Of a stretch of DNA of 64,000 nucleotides, positions 1-11,288 are shown one piece after another (the first letter of the stretch is position 1; each line of letters starts with the position of its first letter). The notes beneath the pieces are model-generated. The model was given only the letters and a program-made list of their open reading frames with translations, had not been told where the DNA came from and made no database searches. The DNA comes from Marasmius tenuissimus. Its lineage: Eukaryota > Basidiomycota > Agaricomycetes > Agaricales > Marasmiaceae. Position numbers and translations under genes: made by a program. The stretch spans positions 6,014,001 through 6,078,000 of the forward strand of contig JAQOTA010000053.1 in NCBI GenBank assembly GCA_029532415.1. The letters run 5' to 3'.

Positions 1-893
1 GCAACCCTCTTCAAGCAAATCGGGTTTGACCAACCAACCGCCGTCGGGTTGATTGTCGCTGGCACCAACTTCTTGTTCACGCTCTTCGCTCTCAAGTACA
101 TCGACATCATTGGCCGAAGGCGTATCATGGTCTGGACCAACCCAGGGATGGTCATCGGTTTGACTCTCGGCGCCATCGCTTTCCATTGTAAGCTCATCGC
201 TGTTCATTTGTAAAATATTGCGCTGATGAAATCTGTGGGCAGTCCTCACGAAACAGACTGGGGGCGTGCTCGTTGAGAATACGGCGTATCCACAACAGTG
301 GTCTGGCGTCGTGTTGTTCTCCATGATATTCTTCGTGGCTTCTTATGCGACGGGTTTGGGCAACGTGCCGTGGCAGCAAGGAGAGTTGTTCCCTTTGGAA
401 GGTGAGCTCTCGTTCCTCAATCCAATCTTTCTGTTCCGTTTTTTTTTGTTCTCTCGGAAGTCTGTTCTTTACATTCCGCTTCTTTGCCTTCCGGGCAATC
501 GTGACATCGTTCTCGCTTTGAGTGTTTGCACACGCCTTTCTCCTCCCCGACAAGCGCAACCCTAACGCTGACACCTCCTTCCCAGTCCGTGGAATCGGCA
601 CCTCTCTCTCCACTGCAACCAACTGGGCTGCTAACCTCCTCATCGGATCAACCTACCTCTCCCTCATGGATGCCATCACGCCCTCCGGTGCCTTTGGCTT
701 CTACGCTGGCCTCTGTCTCGTCGGATGGATCTTCGTCCTGTTGTGTTTCCCCGAGACCGCGGGTTTGAGTTTAGAGGAGGTTACGGGCGTGTTCAAGAAG
801 GGCTTTGGGGGGATGGGGGTCGTTAGGGAGAGTGAGAGGTTGAGGAGGGAGAAGAGGGAGATTAAGGCTGGTGGGGGTGGGGAGAAGGCTTGA
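1..893 (+). CDS. MFS sugar/myo-inositol-type transporter, C-terminal part
   Basis: This is the 3' part of a major facilitator superfamily transporter; the 5' part lies outside the window. Exons are 1-187, 243-401 and 586-893, with GT...AG introns of 55 and 184 nt. The joined frame is open for 217 residues and ends at the TGA at 891-893. Family marks are the D-x-x-GRR loop motif ([11 protein letters not shown]), a GELFPLEVRG stretch, and the terminal [10 protein letters not shown] motif after the last membrane helix. The ELFPLEVRG and [14 protein letters not shown] stretches resemble fungal myo-inositol transporters (ITR type) more than hexose transporters. The product would be a plasma-membrane proton symporter. 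The tail after the last helix is short and rich in Gly, Arg and Glu. Assignment to MFS is firm; the substrate is an inference. Confidence 0.88.
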
Positions 894-2004
894 AATTGGG
901 GTTTGATGCATCACGCTTGGAACGACTATGTATGGTGACGCCGCAATGCAAAGGATAGTGCATACGATAACGCGTTGTGCACTTCACGATCCACGATTGT
1001 CTCATGTATTTTATATTACGCAGTCCGCGTATCGCACTACGGTTTCGAGACGAAGGACACTCAAATAGGTACGGAGGCAGCATGTCGGCGCTCGAGCCTT
1101 GGACCTCCTACATGCGGCCCTCTCACACATCATCGTCACCAGGACTCACAAGATATCCTGACCGCGGGCATTTCTTTCGAGACCATATCCTTGATTGCAG
1201 ACTCAATATGGTCCGCTGACGATTTCCTCGGGACCTGTATCAACTGGTCGTTGCCGCTGCCCTGGGATAGATCGATCATTGCTGTGCTCAATTCTCGTTG
1301 AACATGATCAAAGAGATGGACGCGTAGAGGGGCAACCATCAAGGAGATCATGAGAATGCGATTCATGTGGGAAAGCTCGAGTCATTATCCGGAGTAGCGA
1401 CCGATACTGTTCTCTTTCTCTCCCACCCGCACTCCAGCTTCAGCTTCCACACCTCTAATCTCACCAGGGATATCCGAAATTCATGGCTTCGCAAGGCCCG
1501 CCCTTTAAGAATTCGTTGACTCAGTTGGATGGTATAAGAAGTCAACAGACAAAACAGAAAACCATCCAAATTCAGGTGAGGTTGTGGATGTTCCTCCCTC
1601 CCTCGCCCTTATTTTTTACCCCTCCGTCTAGGACGTAGCTCCATCTGACGAGCACCCGAGTAGGCGAGCGAGGAATGAGAAGGCGGATCGGTTGGTAAGT
1701 ACCGTTCCTGATTCTAAGTCAATCAGAGAATTGTGTGCTTAGGACTCTAATTCATTGCGGCCTCGACCAGCCTGTTACTCCCGCGGAAAGCCTGGTTTCT
1801 ACTCAGTCGTCGAAAGGCCATCCTCGTCAAATATCAGGTGGAGAGTCGACCGAACCGGTCCGTGATCTACGTATATACATACTATCGAAAGTCGGTCTAA
1901 ACTGTTCTATCCAGCTTGGAGTTCCATCAGAAAGTCACTATGTACGCTCGCGGCAAGAAGATCCTGGATTGGTGAGCTATATCGTGTTTTAACCTTGAGT
2001 TTAG
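894..2004. other. intergenic, possible 5' exons of the DUF6535 gene
   Basis: No protein family is recognised here. Plausible small exons and introns lie towards the right end, for example GTAAGT at 1695 with AG at 1741-1742. These could be the 5' exons or leader of the DUF6535 gene that follows, but no continuous frame could be proved. Confidence 0.4.
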
Positions 2005-4739
2005 GTCGCTATAACCTGTGCAAGTCAAAGGCTGCAACAACTATTGGAGCAGAGAGGAGCTCGCCCAATTGTAACAAGAGGGATCAGTCCGATGAGAACA
2101 CGACCGCCCGGCCTCCCGTAAGTCTATTCATACCTATCCTATCGAATATCCTTCTAACAACACGTTCACGTTAGGCCCATGAAAAACCGACTCTTGAAAA
2201 ATCATGGGAGGTGGTCATGAAAGAAGTCAACGCGCAGGACGAGGCACTGCTCGGCGGATGGAAGGAAGACATTGACACTCTCCTGGTATTTGTACGTCCA
2301 TCCAACAACCATAATCGTCATTCGATGCTGAGATGTTCTGTAAATTTCAAGGCGGGTCTCTTCTCAGCAGTGGTCACTGCATTTACCACTGAGTCGTACC
2401 AATGGCTATCCGAAAATCCAGAGGACACTACCGTCGCTCTGCTCAAAGAGATATCTCAGCAAATGAGGAACGGTACCTCACCTAACCCGCCTGCCACGTT
2501 TGAGGTATTGGCATCAGACGTCCGAATCAACACCCTTTGGTTTCTCAGTCTCATAATCGCACTCGTTGATGCTCTGTTTGGCCTTCTCTGCAAACAGTGG
2601 CTTCGAGAACACAGACGACCTGTTCGCACACGCACGCCCAAAGAGGCACTCGCGCTTCGCTGGCTTCGCAACAAAAGCTTGGCAAAGTGGCATGTGACGA
2701 CCATTCGTACCTCCCTACCAATCCTTCTCGAACTTGCTCTCTTCCTCTTTCTTGCCGGGCTCGTGGAGTTGCTGTGGACCCGCCATTTAGTTCCTTTTGC
2801 ATTTGCATTCACAATTGTTGGGCTCGCGGGCCTCTTCTACATCGGAACCACCATCATTCCCAGTATTGAAATCATTCGGCAAGCACTTCAAGTTACTCCC
2901 AAGCTCTGGGAGATGTCTTTTGAATGGTGCACCGATTCGCCTGTCGACTTCATAACAGCCCTCCCTCCGATGGAATTTGTCTGTTCATACAAGTCTCCGC
3001 AAGCATGGGCCGCGTTTAGAATTTCCAGGGCACTTTTTCGCACCATGTACCAGCCCCTTAGTCGATACCTCAGTCGACGCATTGGCCCAGTTTTCGGTCG
3101 GACTGAATGGTGTAACTCGTATATGGAAAGTCTGACCACTCTCAGTAGCATCCTCTCCGAAATGTCAGGCTGGCCATCGGTCGACCTTGAAGCCATGCAG
3201 CGTACGAAAATCGCCTTAGCCCCTCCTTTCTATGAGCTTTATGCATTCCAATCACTGGTCGCAGAGCTACGTGACACCCCGGTCATGATTCCACATCTCC
3301 AGAACGTCTTGGAGACCTTTCCTTTAGATCTGGTCATGCCGGCAATTCTTAACCAATGGTTCTTTATCCCAGATCGGGAATGGACCGTGGAGGATATTGG
3401 AGCCGTACTCAGGAAACACGATGCGCTTGATCCCCCGTACACCACCCTCTCTATCCGCCCGGTGTATGGGCGCTCTGTTGCCCCTTGGGCACTCTTCAAC
3501 CAGCTTCTCCATTACAATCATGTACTAAGGAATCTGGCGACGGTGCATAGGAAGAAGTATCCCGATCTAGTAAGAGTGCTCGAGGGGCTCTGTCATCGGC
3601 TGATTGAGGAGAATCCCTACGGTGCAAGCTTCCCCGTCCCGTTCCACTTGGCAGACAACCTGCTCAAAGATAGGGAAACATTCGAACTCGGGATGGGCAT
3701 TTGGGATTGCTATAAAAATATGGAAATTGCGGTCAGGGGGTCAGAGAATAATCTCTGGTGGCACACATTAGCAGACGATACAGCACGTTATATCGTGACG
3801 TCTTTCTCGCCGAACGACTGTTCTCATACCACGGCCACCGCCAACTCTCCCCTGTTTTTCAGAACCCCAGCTGGTTGCGATCATCTGAATCAGATGCACG
3901 GCACTGCGCTGAGGATGCACTGGGACACACTCTATGGCCCGTCGAATCATGCTTATCGTTGGATGGAGGCAATCGACATTGCACGACATGCTCATGGGCT
4001 GCCCGAGGATCATCTTGAGCATCTCCCTGGATGTTTCCCCGTTCCATTTTCGAAACTGGAGAAGCTTTTGAGCAAGATATCTTCCATAGATCGCGATACC
4101 GATCTCGGGTACTTGGACTCGTTCAGGGAGAACTGGGATAAAGTTTCGGAAGGGGACCGAGGTCATCTCGTACAGATATTATCACAACACATCAACAACA
4201 ACAACCTACGATCCGACACTGAGTCGGATACTCATCCTGGTTCCAAACATTCCCCACTGATAATGTCTCCGGCGGGGCTGAACCTAGTCTCCTTTGTGAA
4301 CGATCAGCTGGCGGAGGATTCTCTTGATTTTCTCTTCGACACTTCAGATCTTCACACGGCGTGGCAAACCGTTCTCAAGCATGTTCTGGATGCTCACCCA
4401 GAGCTTCCATCGGACTATTTCATGCTCCGTTCCCCTCGTTCTGGCGACTACTTGAATACGAAGGCCCCGGATGACGGGGACTCCGCAGTCACGCCAAGGG
4501 ACACCCGAGATAGAAATATGGCGAGTAGTAAATCTCATTTTGTGCCACCCGCTCCGAAATCTGGCGAGGACGAAGGCGCACCGGTAAGAGAATATAAGCG
4601 GACCGTAATAACGGCCGGGGAAGGGCTCTCAGGGGAAGGACTTACCGCTGGTAATCTCAGTAGGAAGAGTCGCGATGAAGATTTGAAGGATACAGGAGAA
4701 AAGAAAGTGGGAGGTCCAGACGCCGACGATAATGTGTAG
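2005..4739 (+). CDS. DUF6535 domain protein, copy 1
   Basis: This is a membrane protein of the Agaricomycete DUF6535 family, whose function is unknown. Supported exons are 2005-2117, 2175-2291 and 2352-4739; the start codon lies further upstream and is not resolved. The 60-nt intron at 2292-2351 (GTACGT...CAAG) is a multiple of three without a stop, so it reads through in frame. The other two copies in this window have an intron at exactly the same place. The N-terminal module reads PTLEKSWE, GGWKEDIDTLLVF, AGLFSAVVTAF. It is followed by three more hydrophobic segments (VRINTLWFLSLIIALVDALF, ILLELALFLFLAGLVELLW, FAFAFTIVGLAGLFYIGTTI) around the motif LLCKQWLREHRR. The remaining ~600 residues look soluble and end in a charged tail with GGPDADDNV. 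The central exon is 117 nt in all three copies. Confidence 0.85.
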
Positions 4740-5975
4740 AGCTCTATCTTCGCAGTTACCATCCAAAATAAGACTTCTATATGCTCGGGAGATGCTCGGG
4801 AGACTGGTTTTTGACTAGACTTCTATTATTCCTATGACCGTCATAGGTTCCAGACGTAGATAGCCGTGTTTTGTGGTCGATAACTGCCCATGGTTTCCTA
4901 CATTGTAATTCCGCGTCATCCAGAGCCGCCTATAGACAAGGAAGAGAAATGAAGTCAGAACAAAACGGATGAGTGATAGAATCCATGGAAACGCACCTAT
5001 CCTTTCGTTCACCTCTCGTTTCAGCGAGCATCCCTCTATGCCTCTTGAGTATCATGATCATCCTTCAAATTTGTCTTCGTCCTACGAGATGCCTTCAGGC
5101 GATGGGTTAGGGTTTTGGTACTTTGGAAATCCGATGCGACTTTGTTTTCTTGTGTGTACTGACAGTGAAAGAGGGGAAGACGCCAGGAGAACCGTCAAGA
5201 CACTGCCTAAGGACCTCACGAGAACTCGTACAACACCACACACGTCCATGTCGACTCGCCCAAATTCAAACGATTCCCATCTTTGGCTCGATCCATTGCT
5301 TGCGATACTCTGAATTGCTCAAGATGTTCGAGCGCCAGGGTGAGCAACCTGCCATGGGATACTGCAGATAGAGGGTGTTGGATTACGTCCTGCAAATAGG
5401 AAAAATTTTGGTAGACGAGCAAGCCTATCCAGTTCGATAAAAGGGATAAAGACACCTCAGTTTCTCGTATGATGATGATACGAGTGCTAGATTTATGCTC
5501 AACAATGTATTTAACTTGAAGATGGTCTCATTTGGAAGCACGGCTTGGCCGTCGAGGGAGAACTGGTTTTGGGCGGAATCATCGGTAAGAGGGCCTTTCA
5601 GTTGTGTATACTGTCGTGATTCATCACTTTGAGTCTCGAGGCCGCTGCCAGTGAGGACGTAGAGAAAACTGAGAGATAGTATCTCATCGTCGGAAGAGGG
5701 GTGCTGAAGGCGGAGGTAAGGTATGGGAATAGTCGCGCTCGCTGTTGAAACGTTGAGGTGAGAGCATGAGGTGAGAGCCAGAGATAGTGTTGCCGGAAGG
5801 CAAGTCGGGGTCAAGGCCGAGGCGTCCATATTTAGGCGACTTGATCCGACTCGCCTCGTCAAGCCTTGAGGCCAAGATATGCCTCGCACCTTTTTAGGTA
5901 TCTAGCGCCGTGCTGCCGATTCTCTGTGATCTCCCATACTTATCGCGACTATGACGTCGGAGAGGGTGCAGAAAC
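4740..5975. other. intergenic, no gene recognised
   Basis: Several open frames of 60-154 codons occur on both strands. None shows a recognisable motif, conserved splice structure or similarity to another part of the window. Confidence 0.5.
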
Positions 5976-5983
5976 TGTGAGTT
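5976..5983. repeat. 8-bp target site duplication, left
   Basis: TGTGAGTT directly before the left end of the hAT element; the identical copy follows the right end at 9796-9803. Confidence 0.93.
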
Positions 5984-6002
5984 TAGGGACCTCAACGGTT
6001 GG
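5984..6002 (+). repeat. hAT terminal inverted repeat, left
   Basis: TAGGGACCTCAACGGTTGG, the exact reverse complement of 9777-9795. Similarity between the two ends stops after this stretch. Confidence 0.95.
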
Positions 6003-6373
6003 CCTTTCCACGGAAAATACTCGGCCCGTTCCGTCCCTTGTGAGATGGGATGGGACGGTTTATTTCGCACGGTCAATGGGTCGACCGCGGTTGACCGTGG
6101 TCGCCGTCGGACGAGCGTCAAATGCTGCTTTTGGTCAAGCCTCCCCTAAGCACCCAACCACACTGCGGGCGCTCACAATTAGTTTTTGGTAGTTTGATAG
6201 ATAGTCAATTGATAGTCTATTCACCCACAACCCCAAGTCGTCTAAGCAATCATCCGCAACCTGTTAGACCCTATGAGTCCGAGTGTGAGCACGATTAAGT
6301 GAGTATGGGTCCGAGATAGCTAGCTATTTATATTCACTGGTTTCACATCTGAGGGTAGAATACTGCTACTCTA

Positions 6374-9300
6374 ATGCTCCCCAACAGGCCATTCAATCCT
6401 CCTCCTAGGCCTCTTTCTCAGTCCCTCTCCGAGCCTCTGCTATCCCTGACTAACCGTACACCACCTTCCACGCAAACTCACACCTTCTCTCTCGGCACTC
6501 CGCACAACTCCCAGAATGATCAGAACGTCCCTCCCCCACCGTTATCATTGACCCCCACGACACGTATCCAAGCGCCTGTTGAGCTGGATGGCCCGGCCAC
6601 AAAGAAACGGAAAAGAGGGAATGCCTTGTACCAGATGTCGGACGAGGATGTCTTGAAAGGAGGGTATAGTGATATCCAGGTTATTGGTATGTCACCTTTG
6701 GTTTGGTTTCATTCTTTGCACTGTCTAACTCAAATCTACAGAGGCATCCACACGGCAATGGAAATCAAAGGCTTATGAACACTACATTGTCAGTGTCTCA
6801 CGCGATACAACAAAGAACACTATCACCTTCATTTTTACCTGTCGATACGGGAACCCACAGCATCCCATCCTGAGGCGTAACCGCGAGAAGACAGCCGATG
6901 GGACTAAGCGCCTGATCGAGACAAGTAGCTCGTGTGATCAAGATCGTGGTGTTCAGAGGGACCCTGACAGCGAGCTCGCTGGCCTGGTGTATTCTCCCAT
7001 TCTCCATCGGCTACTACTCACGCTTTGGAAGGCTCATAGTCATCGGCCATTCAGTATTGTTAATGACCGATTCTTTCAACTTCATGTTGAGCTCCTACGT
7101 CCCGGGACACCACTTCCCTCCCCAAACACACTCTCAGAAGATCTTAAGCGGCTATATATTGGTTTATCACTTCGTCTACAGACCTATCTTCTGGTGAGTA
7201 ACGGTATCATTTTGCGGAATTGTTGGTGAACTAACCTGACCTAAAGCGTCGCAATTTACCTATTCATATAATCACGGATGGGTGGATAAACCCACAAGGG
7301 CGCTCGGAACAAGGCCTGGCAGTTCAGTGGTATGACCATGGTCGTCTGTTCCGGATGATCCTGGAGTTTATAGAGTAGGTTCCTCCAGAGTCCCAGTTTG
7401 AGCCTAAACTTCAACTTAGTTTCTTTTTGATAGGCTTCGGAAACGACATGAAGGGCACTATGTTGGCGGTGTCATTGCCAATTGCTTGAAACGGTATAAA
7501 GTCGATCGACTTGTACGTCCGCAATTCTTTAGGCCAGACTCACCGGGCCATCTAACAATTATCTATGGCGGCTCAGCTCTTCAGTGCCAATCTCGACAAT
7601 GCAAGCAGCTGTGACACAACGGTTGTCGAGCTTCATCGCCAAATTGCAACATTTCCGGGTACACCACGGCGTTTGCGATGTCTCCTTCATGTTGTCAATC
7701 TTGTTGCAAAGGTATGTCACTAAATGGCTTATGTTCAACCTTTGCAACTGATCTTGCTGTTTCACGAGATGGTCTTATCCTTTTTCACAAAACAATACAA
7801 GAAAAAGCGGAATGCTAATGAGATCATCAATATTGATGAAGGGGAGAATGAAGACGATGACTTAGCTACTGTCATTGACGAAGACGCAGCGGTTGAGGCA
7901 CAGACAATGTCACCGGCAATGCTGAGGAATGATAGGACAGAAGTAAAGAGTATGAAGGAACGGGCAATATGGGAGATGGAAAGTGAGGGGGTAAGGATCT
8001 CAGATAGTGAGAAGAAAGACGCGCAACGTATAATTCCAAAGGTAAAACTCCAATGATACCGACTGAACTTGATTCATTTGCTCATTGGGGTCATCTATCA
8101 GGTTGCCGGATTGTCAAAACGAGTTCACGAGTCGACCTCAGTTATCCGCCCTGTTTTTGACCAACTGGTTCAAGGCATGCCTCCGAACGATAGTGAGAAA
8201 AGGACACTGTCTCGGAGATGCTTGACACGTTGGAACTCCAACTACTACTGTCTCAACGACCACATCTACTTCCGTTCGGCGGTCACTTCTCTTACAAATC
8301 AAACTGAGCTGAAGTTAACTTCATACCGGTTGACCGATACACAATGGCACCTTGCTATACAGCTCCGTGCCCTGCTTAAGGTGTGTTTGCCCTCATTCTG
8401 GCGTGGGGAATAACTTCATGGAATTTGTTACAGTTATTCATAGCGCCGACTGAAATCTTCTCACGGAAAGAGATACCATTAGTAGCGGATGTCTATGAAA
8501 CCCTCGAAAGACTGTCCGCGAAGATGAATCGTGTCTCCGAGACGGTTCAGTATGGAACAGGTCCATCGGCAGAGCAGGTTTCTCACATCATCCGTGTTGC
8601 GGCCCATGCGGCTCATCTTTTGTGTCGAAAGTACTTGAATTTGATGGATAAGTGCGACGTGTATACAATTTCGGTTGGTATGTGCTTTCTTGATTTTTTT
8701 CAATTCAGTTGTGCTTACTGACTCACTTTCTAGTCATGTCTCCCAACAAAAAACTCATATGGTTCAAAAAGAATGGACGTACAGATGAGCAAGTTGAAAG
8801 AATACGACGATCGGTCATCCAAACATGGAACGACACTTATCGCCCAGCGCGTTTGGCTCGCCTGGCTCATACTGCAGCTTCAACCACATCGTCTCGGGAC
8901 CCTGCTGGTATAGCGGCTTCCACAGCAGTTCAGTACAGCTGGAATTCAACGGCAACTCTCGCCGAGTGGCCTGCGTCAAGGGAAATGGATTGGGACTCTG
9001 AGTGAGACAAGCAAGATAGCGTAGAGGCAGTGGCTGGATCTACTGGTGACAACGATCCATTAATCTCATACCTTTCTGATCCACTCGTTGAGCTTGACCC
9101 AAGTTCCGATGTTATTCGTTATTGGGCCGGGAAGTGGGATTCAGAACCCGAGCTTGCACAGTTTGGATCTGACTATTGCTCTGCCCCAGGTATCATTCCT
9201 CTTGATACTTTGGTGATGGCGCACTAATTTTCTTACCTACTAGCTACAACGGTCGATGCGGAACGCGCCTTTTCAGATGGGCGCCGGGAAATGAATTTTA

Positions 9301-9461
9301 TGCAACACAATACCTCTCACGACACATTCAAGGCATCCATGGCCGTTGGTTCATGGGCCAATGCACCATTCTTTAGTCTTACTGACGCACTTGCGGCACT
9401 GGAGTCTCAGATTAGCTCTTCACCTGGGTCAGCACAGGCACAAACGACCAGTGCAAGGTAG
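6374..9461 (+). CDS. hAT-family transposase (element 1)
   Basis: This is a multi-exon transposase. The ATG at 6374 opens a proline-rich N-terminus followed by a basic KKRKR patch. The catalytic region has the hAT marks in order. HIITDGWINPQG near 7270-7300 carries the first Asp. DNASSCDTT and the following RRLRCLLHVVNLVAK near 7600-7700 carry the second Asp. RCLTRWNSN near 8220 is the W-containing motif after the second Asp. The C-terminus carries the dimerisation motif ATTVDAERAFSDGR near 9245-9285, followed by SWANAPFF. Introns are short, for example a GT at 7195 before the RRNLPIHI exon. An in-frame TGA at 9003-9005 lies between two coding stretches. It is either a nonsense change or part of a ~100-nt intron (GTGAGA...CAAG) that would also keep the frame. 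Family assignment is firm; activity is uncertain. Confidence 0.85.
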
Positions 9462-9776
9462 TCACTTTTTGCAATGTCGGATGTACCAAATGACTATAAT
9501 ATTTTAGTATGTACTTTTCTCTGCTTTGGGGGACCTAGAATGCAGACTGGGCGCATATTCCTTGAGTAATATCATACTTATGTTAGATTTTACCACCCGC
9601 CACCTTTCGAAGTGACAGCCTGCCTAGTTATACTCAAAAAATAGGGAAGGTTGCCTCTATTTCGGCGTCTGCGGCAAATGCCGAGCCACCCGCGGGTACC
9701 CATGAACCGTCCGTCCCAGGATCGCACGGTCTAAGGTATTGCCGACCCGCATGGGATTACACGGGCTTCGCCCATC

Positions 9777-9795
9777 CCAACCGTTGAGGTCCCTA
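9777..9795 (-). repeat. hAT terminal inverted repeat, right
   Basis: Reverse complement of the left 19-bp repeat, followed directly by the TGTGAGTT duplication at 9796-9803. Confidence 0.95.
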
Positions 9796-10083
9796 TGTGA
9801 GTTGCAACCCTCTCAACGTCATTAGGTTTTCACTGGCCTACTGAGGCTGGGTTAATGTGAATGTTGAAGGCAGGCGTCAAGTTCTTAGTTTTGCATGAAC
9901 CCGAGTGAGTGTATGAAAAAGGTTGGTTAGACTACTCTACAACGTAGCCATACACATTTTTCGTAGTATTATTTGAACGTCGAACAAAATATCTACATCT
10001 CTTACAATCTGGCTTACACCGCCATCCATTTTCATCCGTTTCATGGTTTCGAACGAGGGACTCGAAGTCCTAGTACAAGTGTA

Positions 10084-11116
10084 TCAGTAAATTTCAAGGC
10101 AGACTACAGGGACTAGACGAACCATGGGTATCTCGCTAGATTGTGAAGCTGGTACATCGCTCCATATATCCTCCATCTCCTCGTTTGGCTCAGAATCGGT
10201 TGAGGATCCGTCGGTTGCACCCTGTGTCTCTAACAGCTCGTTGACATCATCAACAGCGTTGACTTTGACTGATACTTGGTCATGGGCAATCACTCGTGGC
10301 CATGTCCGGACTGGGGTGGATGGGGGGAGTAACCGTGATATTTCTGCGAGGGTGGCTGAGCCGTTCCGGACAATAGGACTCACATCTTGAGACAAAGAAT
10401 CTATGTTTGATTGGCGGCTCGAAGAAAGTGTCACATTGATACACACCAACTGAAATAGATGATTTAGCCTTGTGATCCGTACGACTGGCCTCAAGTATTC
10501 TGCGAGGAGAAACCTCACATGCGGCAATACCTAGAATCCGGTCAAAAACATTGAGAGTCGTAGATGTACGGGCTTACCAGATGCTGTCTCAATGGCTTTG
10601 GCATCCCTCTCCAATACAAGATCATCCCGTCCATCACACATGTCGAGAAAATTTGCAGCTTGAGTTGAAAGACCGTACTGAGAGTCGAGATCTTGAGTGT
10701 TCAGTGTGAAGTCCAGGTCTTCGAGACAAAGACTCTCCTTTGGTGATTGGGGTGTGGCCACTATGATTCCAGAGCTCGATGTTATAGATTTTGAATGGGG
10801 TTTTGGTGTGTTTACTGTTTGTGGTTCGGGCGAGCTCTCAACAAGCGTTGTATCTCCTGGATTCTCGTCAATGTCGATCGTGCAAATACGGATAATCTGA
10901 ACAAAATTAAGCATCAAGACAAGAGAAAAAAATAGTGCAAGGTGCACGTACCATCGATCCCGAAAAACACGCCTGATCAACGCCGAGAAGTAACGTTGGT
11001 TTCATTGAACTAGCTGATACAGGCGAGGTACTGGTGCTATGCTCTTGCCTGGAATCGAGGTGGATGTCGATGTACCGCTCTGTTTGCCGTATAATCTTCA
11101 CAGTTTGTAGCTGCAT
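10084..11116 (-). CDS. small unknown gene beside hAT transposase 2
   Basis: No known family. The minus-strand ATG at 11116 opens MQLQTVKIIRQTERYID. The likely exons are joined by short introns: a first intron with GTACGTGCAC near 10953 ending in TTCAG, a second with GTAAGC near 10577, and perhaps a third near 10450-10390. The spliced protein would have about 300 residues and is acidic and Ser/Thr-rich. It contains CTIDIDENPGDTTLVES and ends with an acidic EPNEEMEDIW stretch, with its stop at 10084. It lies on the same strand as, and less than 200 bp downstream of, the second hAT transposase gene. It may be a second gene of that element or an unrelated host gene. Exon calls are tentative. Confidence 0.4.
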
Positions 11117-11288
11117 GCTGTCTCTATAGTTGGACGTTGGGCGTTGAAGCTTTGAAGTGTAGAACTAATATTTGACGCGAAAAACTTCACCTTACTAGTT
11201 TGTTCTCACGCTCAAAAACACAGGTCTGCTCAATATTTCGCTGCGGGTCCCACACAACACACACACGAAAATGAGGACAGAAACAAGC

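Larger units (their letters stand above)
5984..9795 (+). mobile_element. complete hAT transposon (3812 bp)
   Basis: Both ends carry the 19-bp inverted repeat TAGGGACCTCAACGGTTGG without mismatch (5984-6002 and 9777-9795). The element is flanked by a perfect 8-bp direct repeat, TGTGAGTT, at 5976-5983 and 9796-9803. An 8-bp target duplication and TAGGG ends are typical of hAT elements. Inside is one plus-strand hAT transposase gene. The perfect flanks point to an insertion that is not very old. Confidence 0.95.

Noticed and set aside
5425..5889. 154-codon open frame on the minus strand
   Set aside because: No family marks, low-complexity composition, no splice support and no similar sequence in the window.
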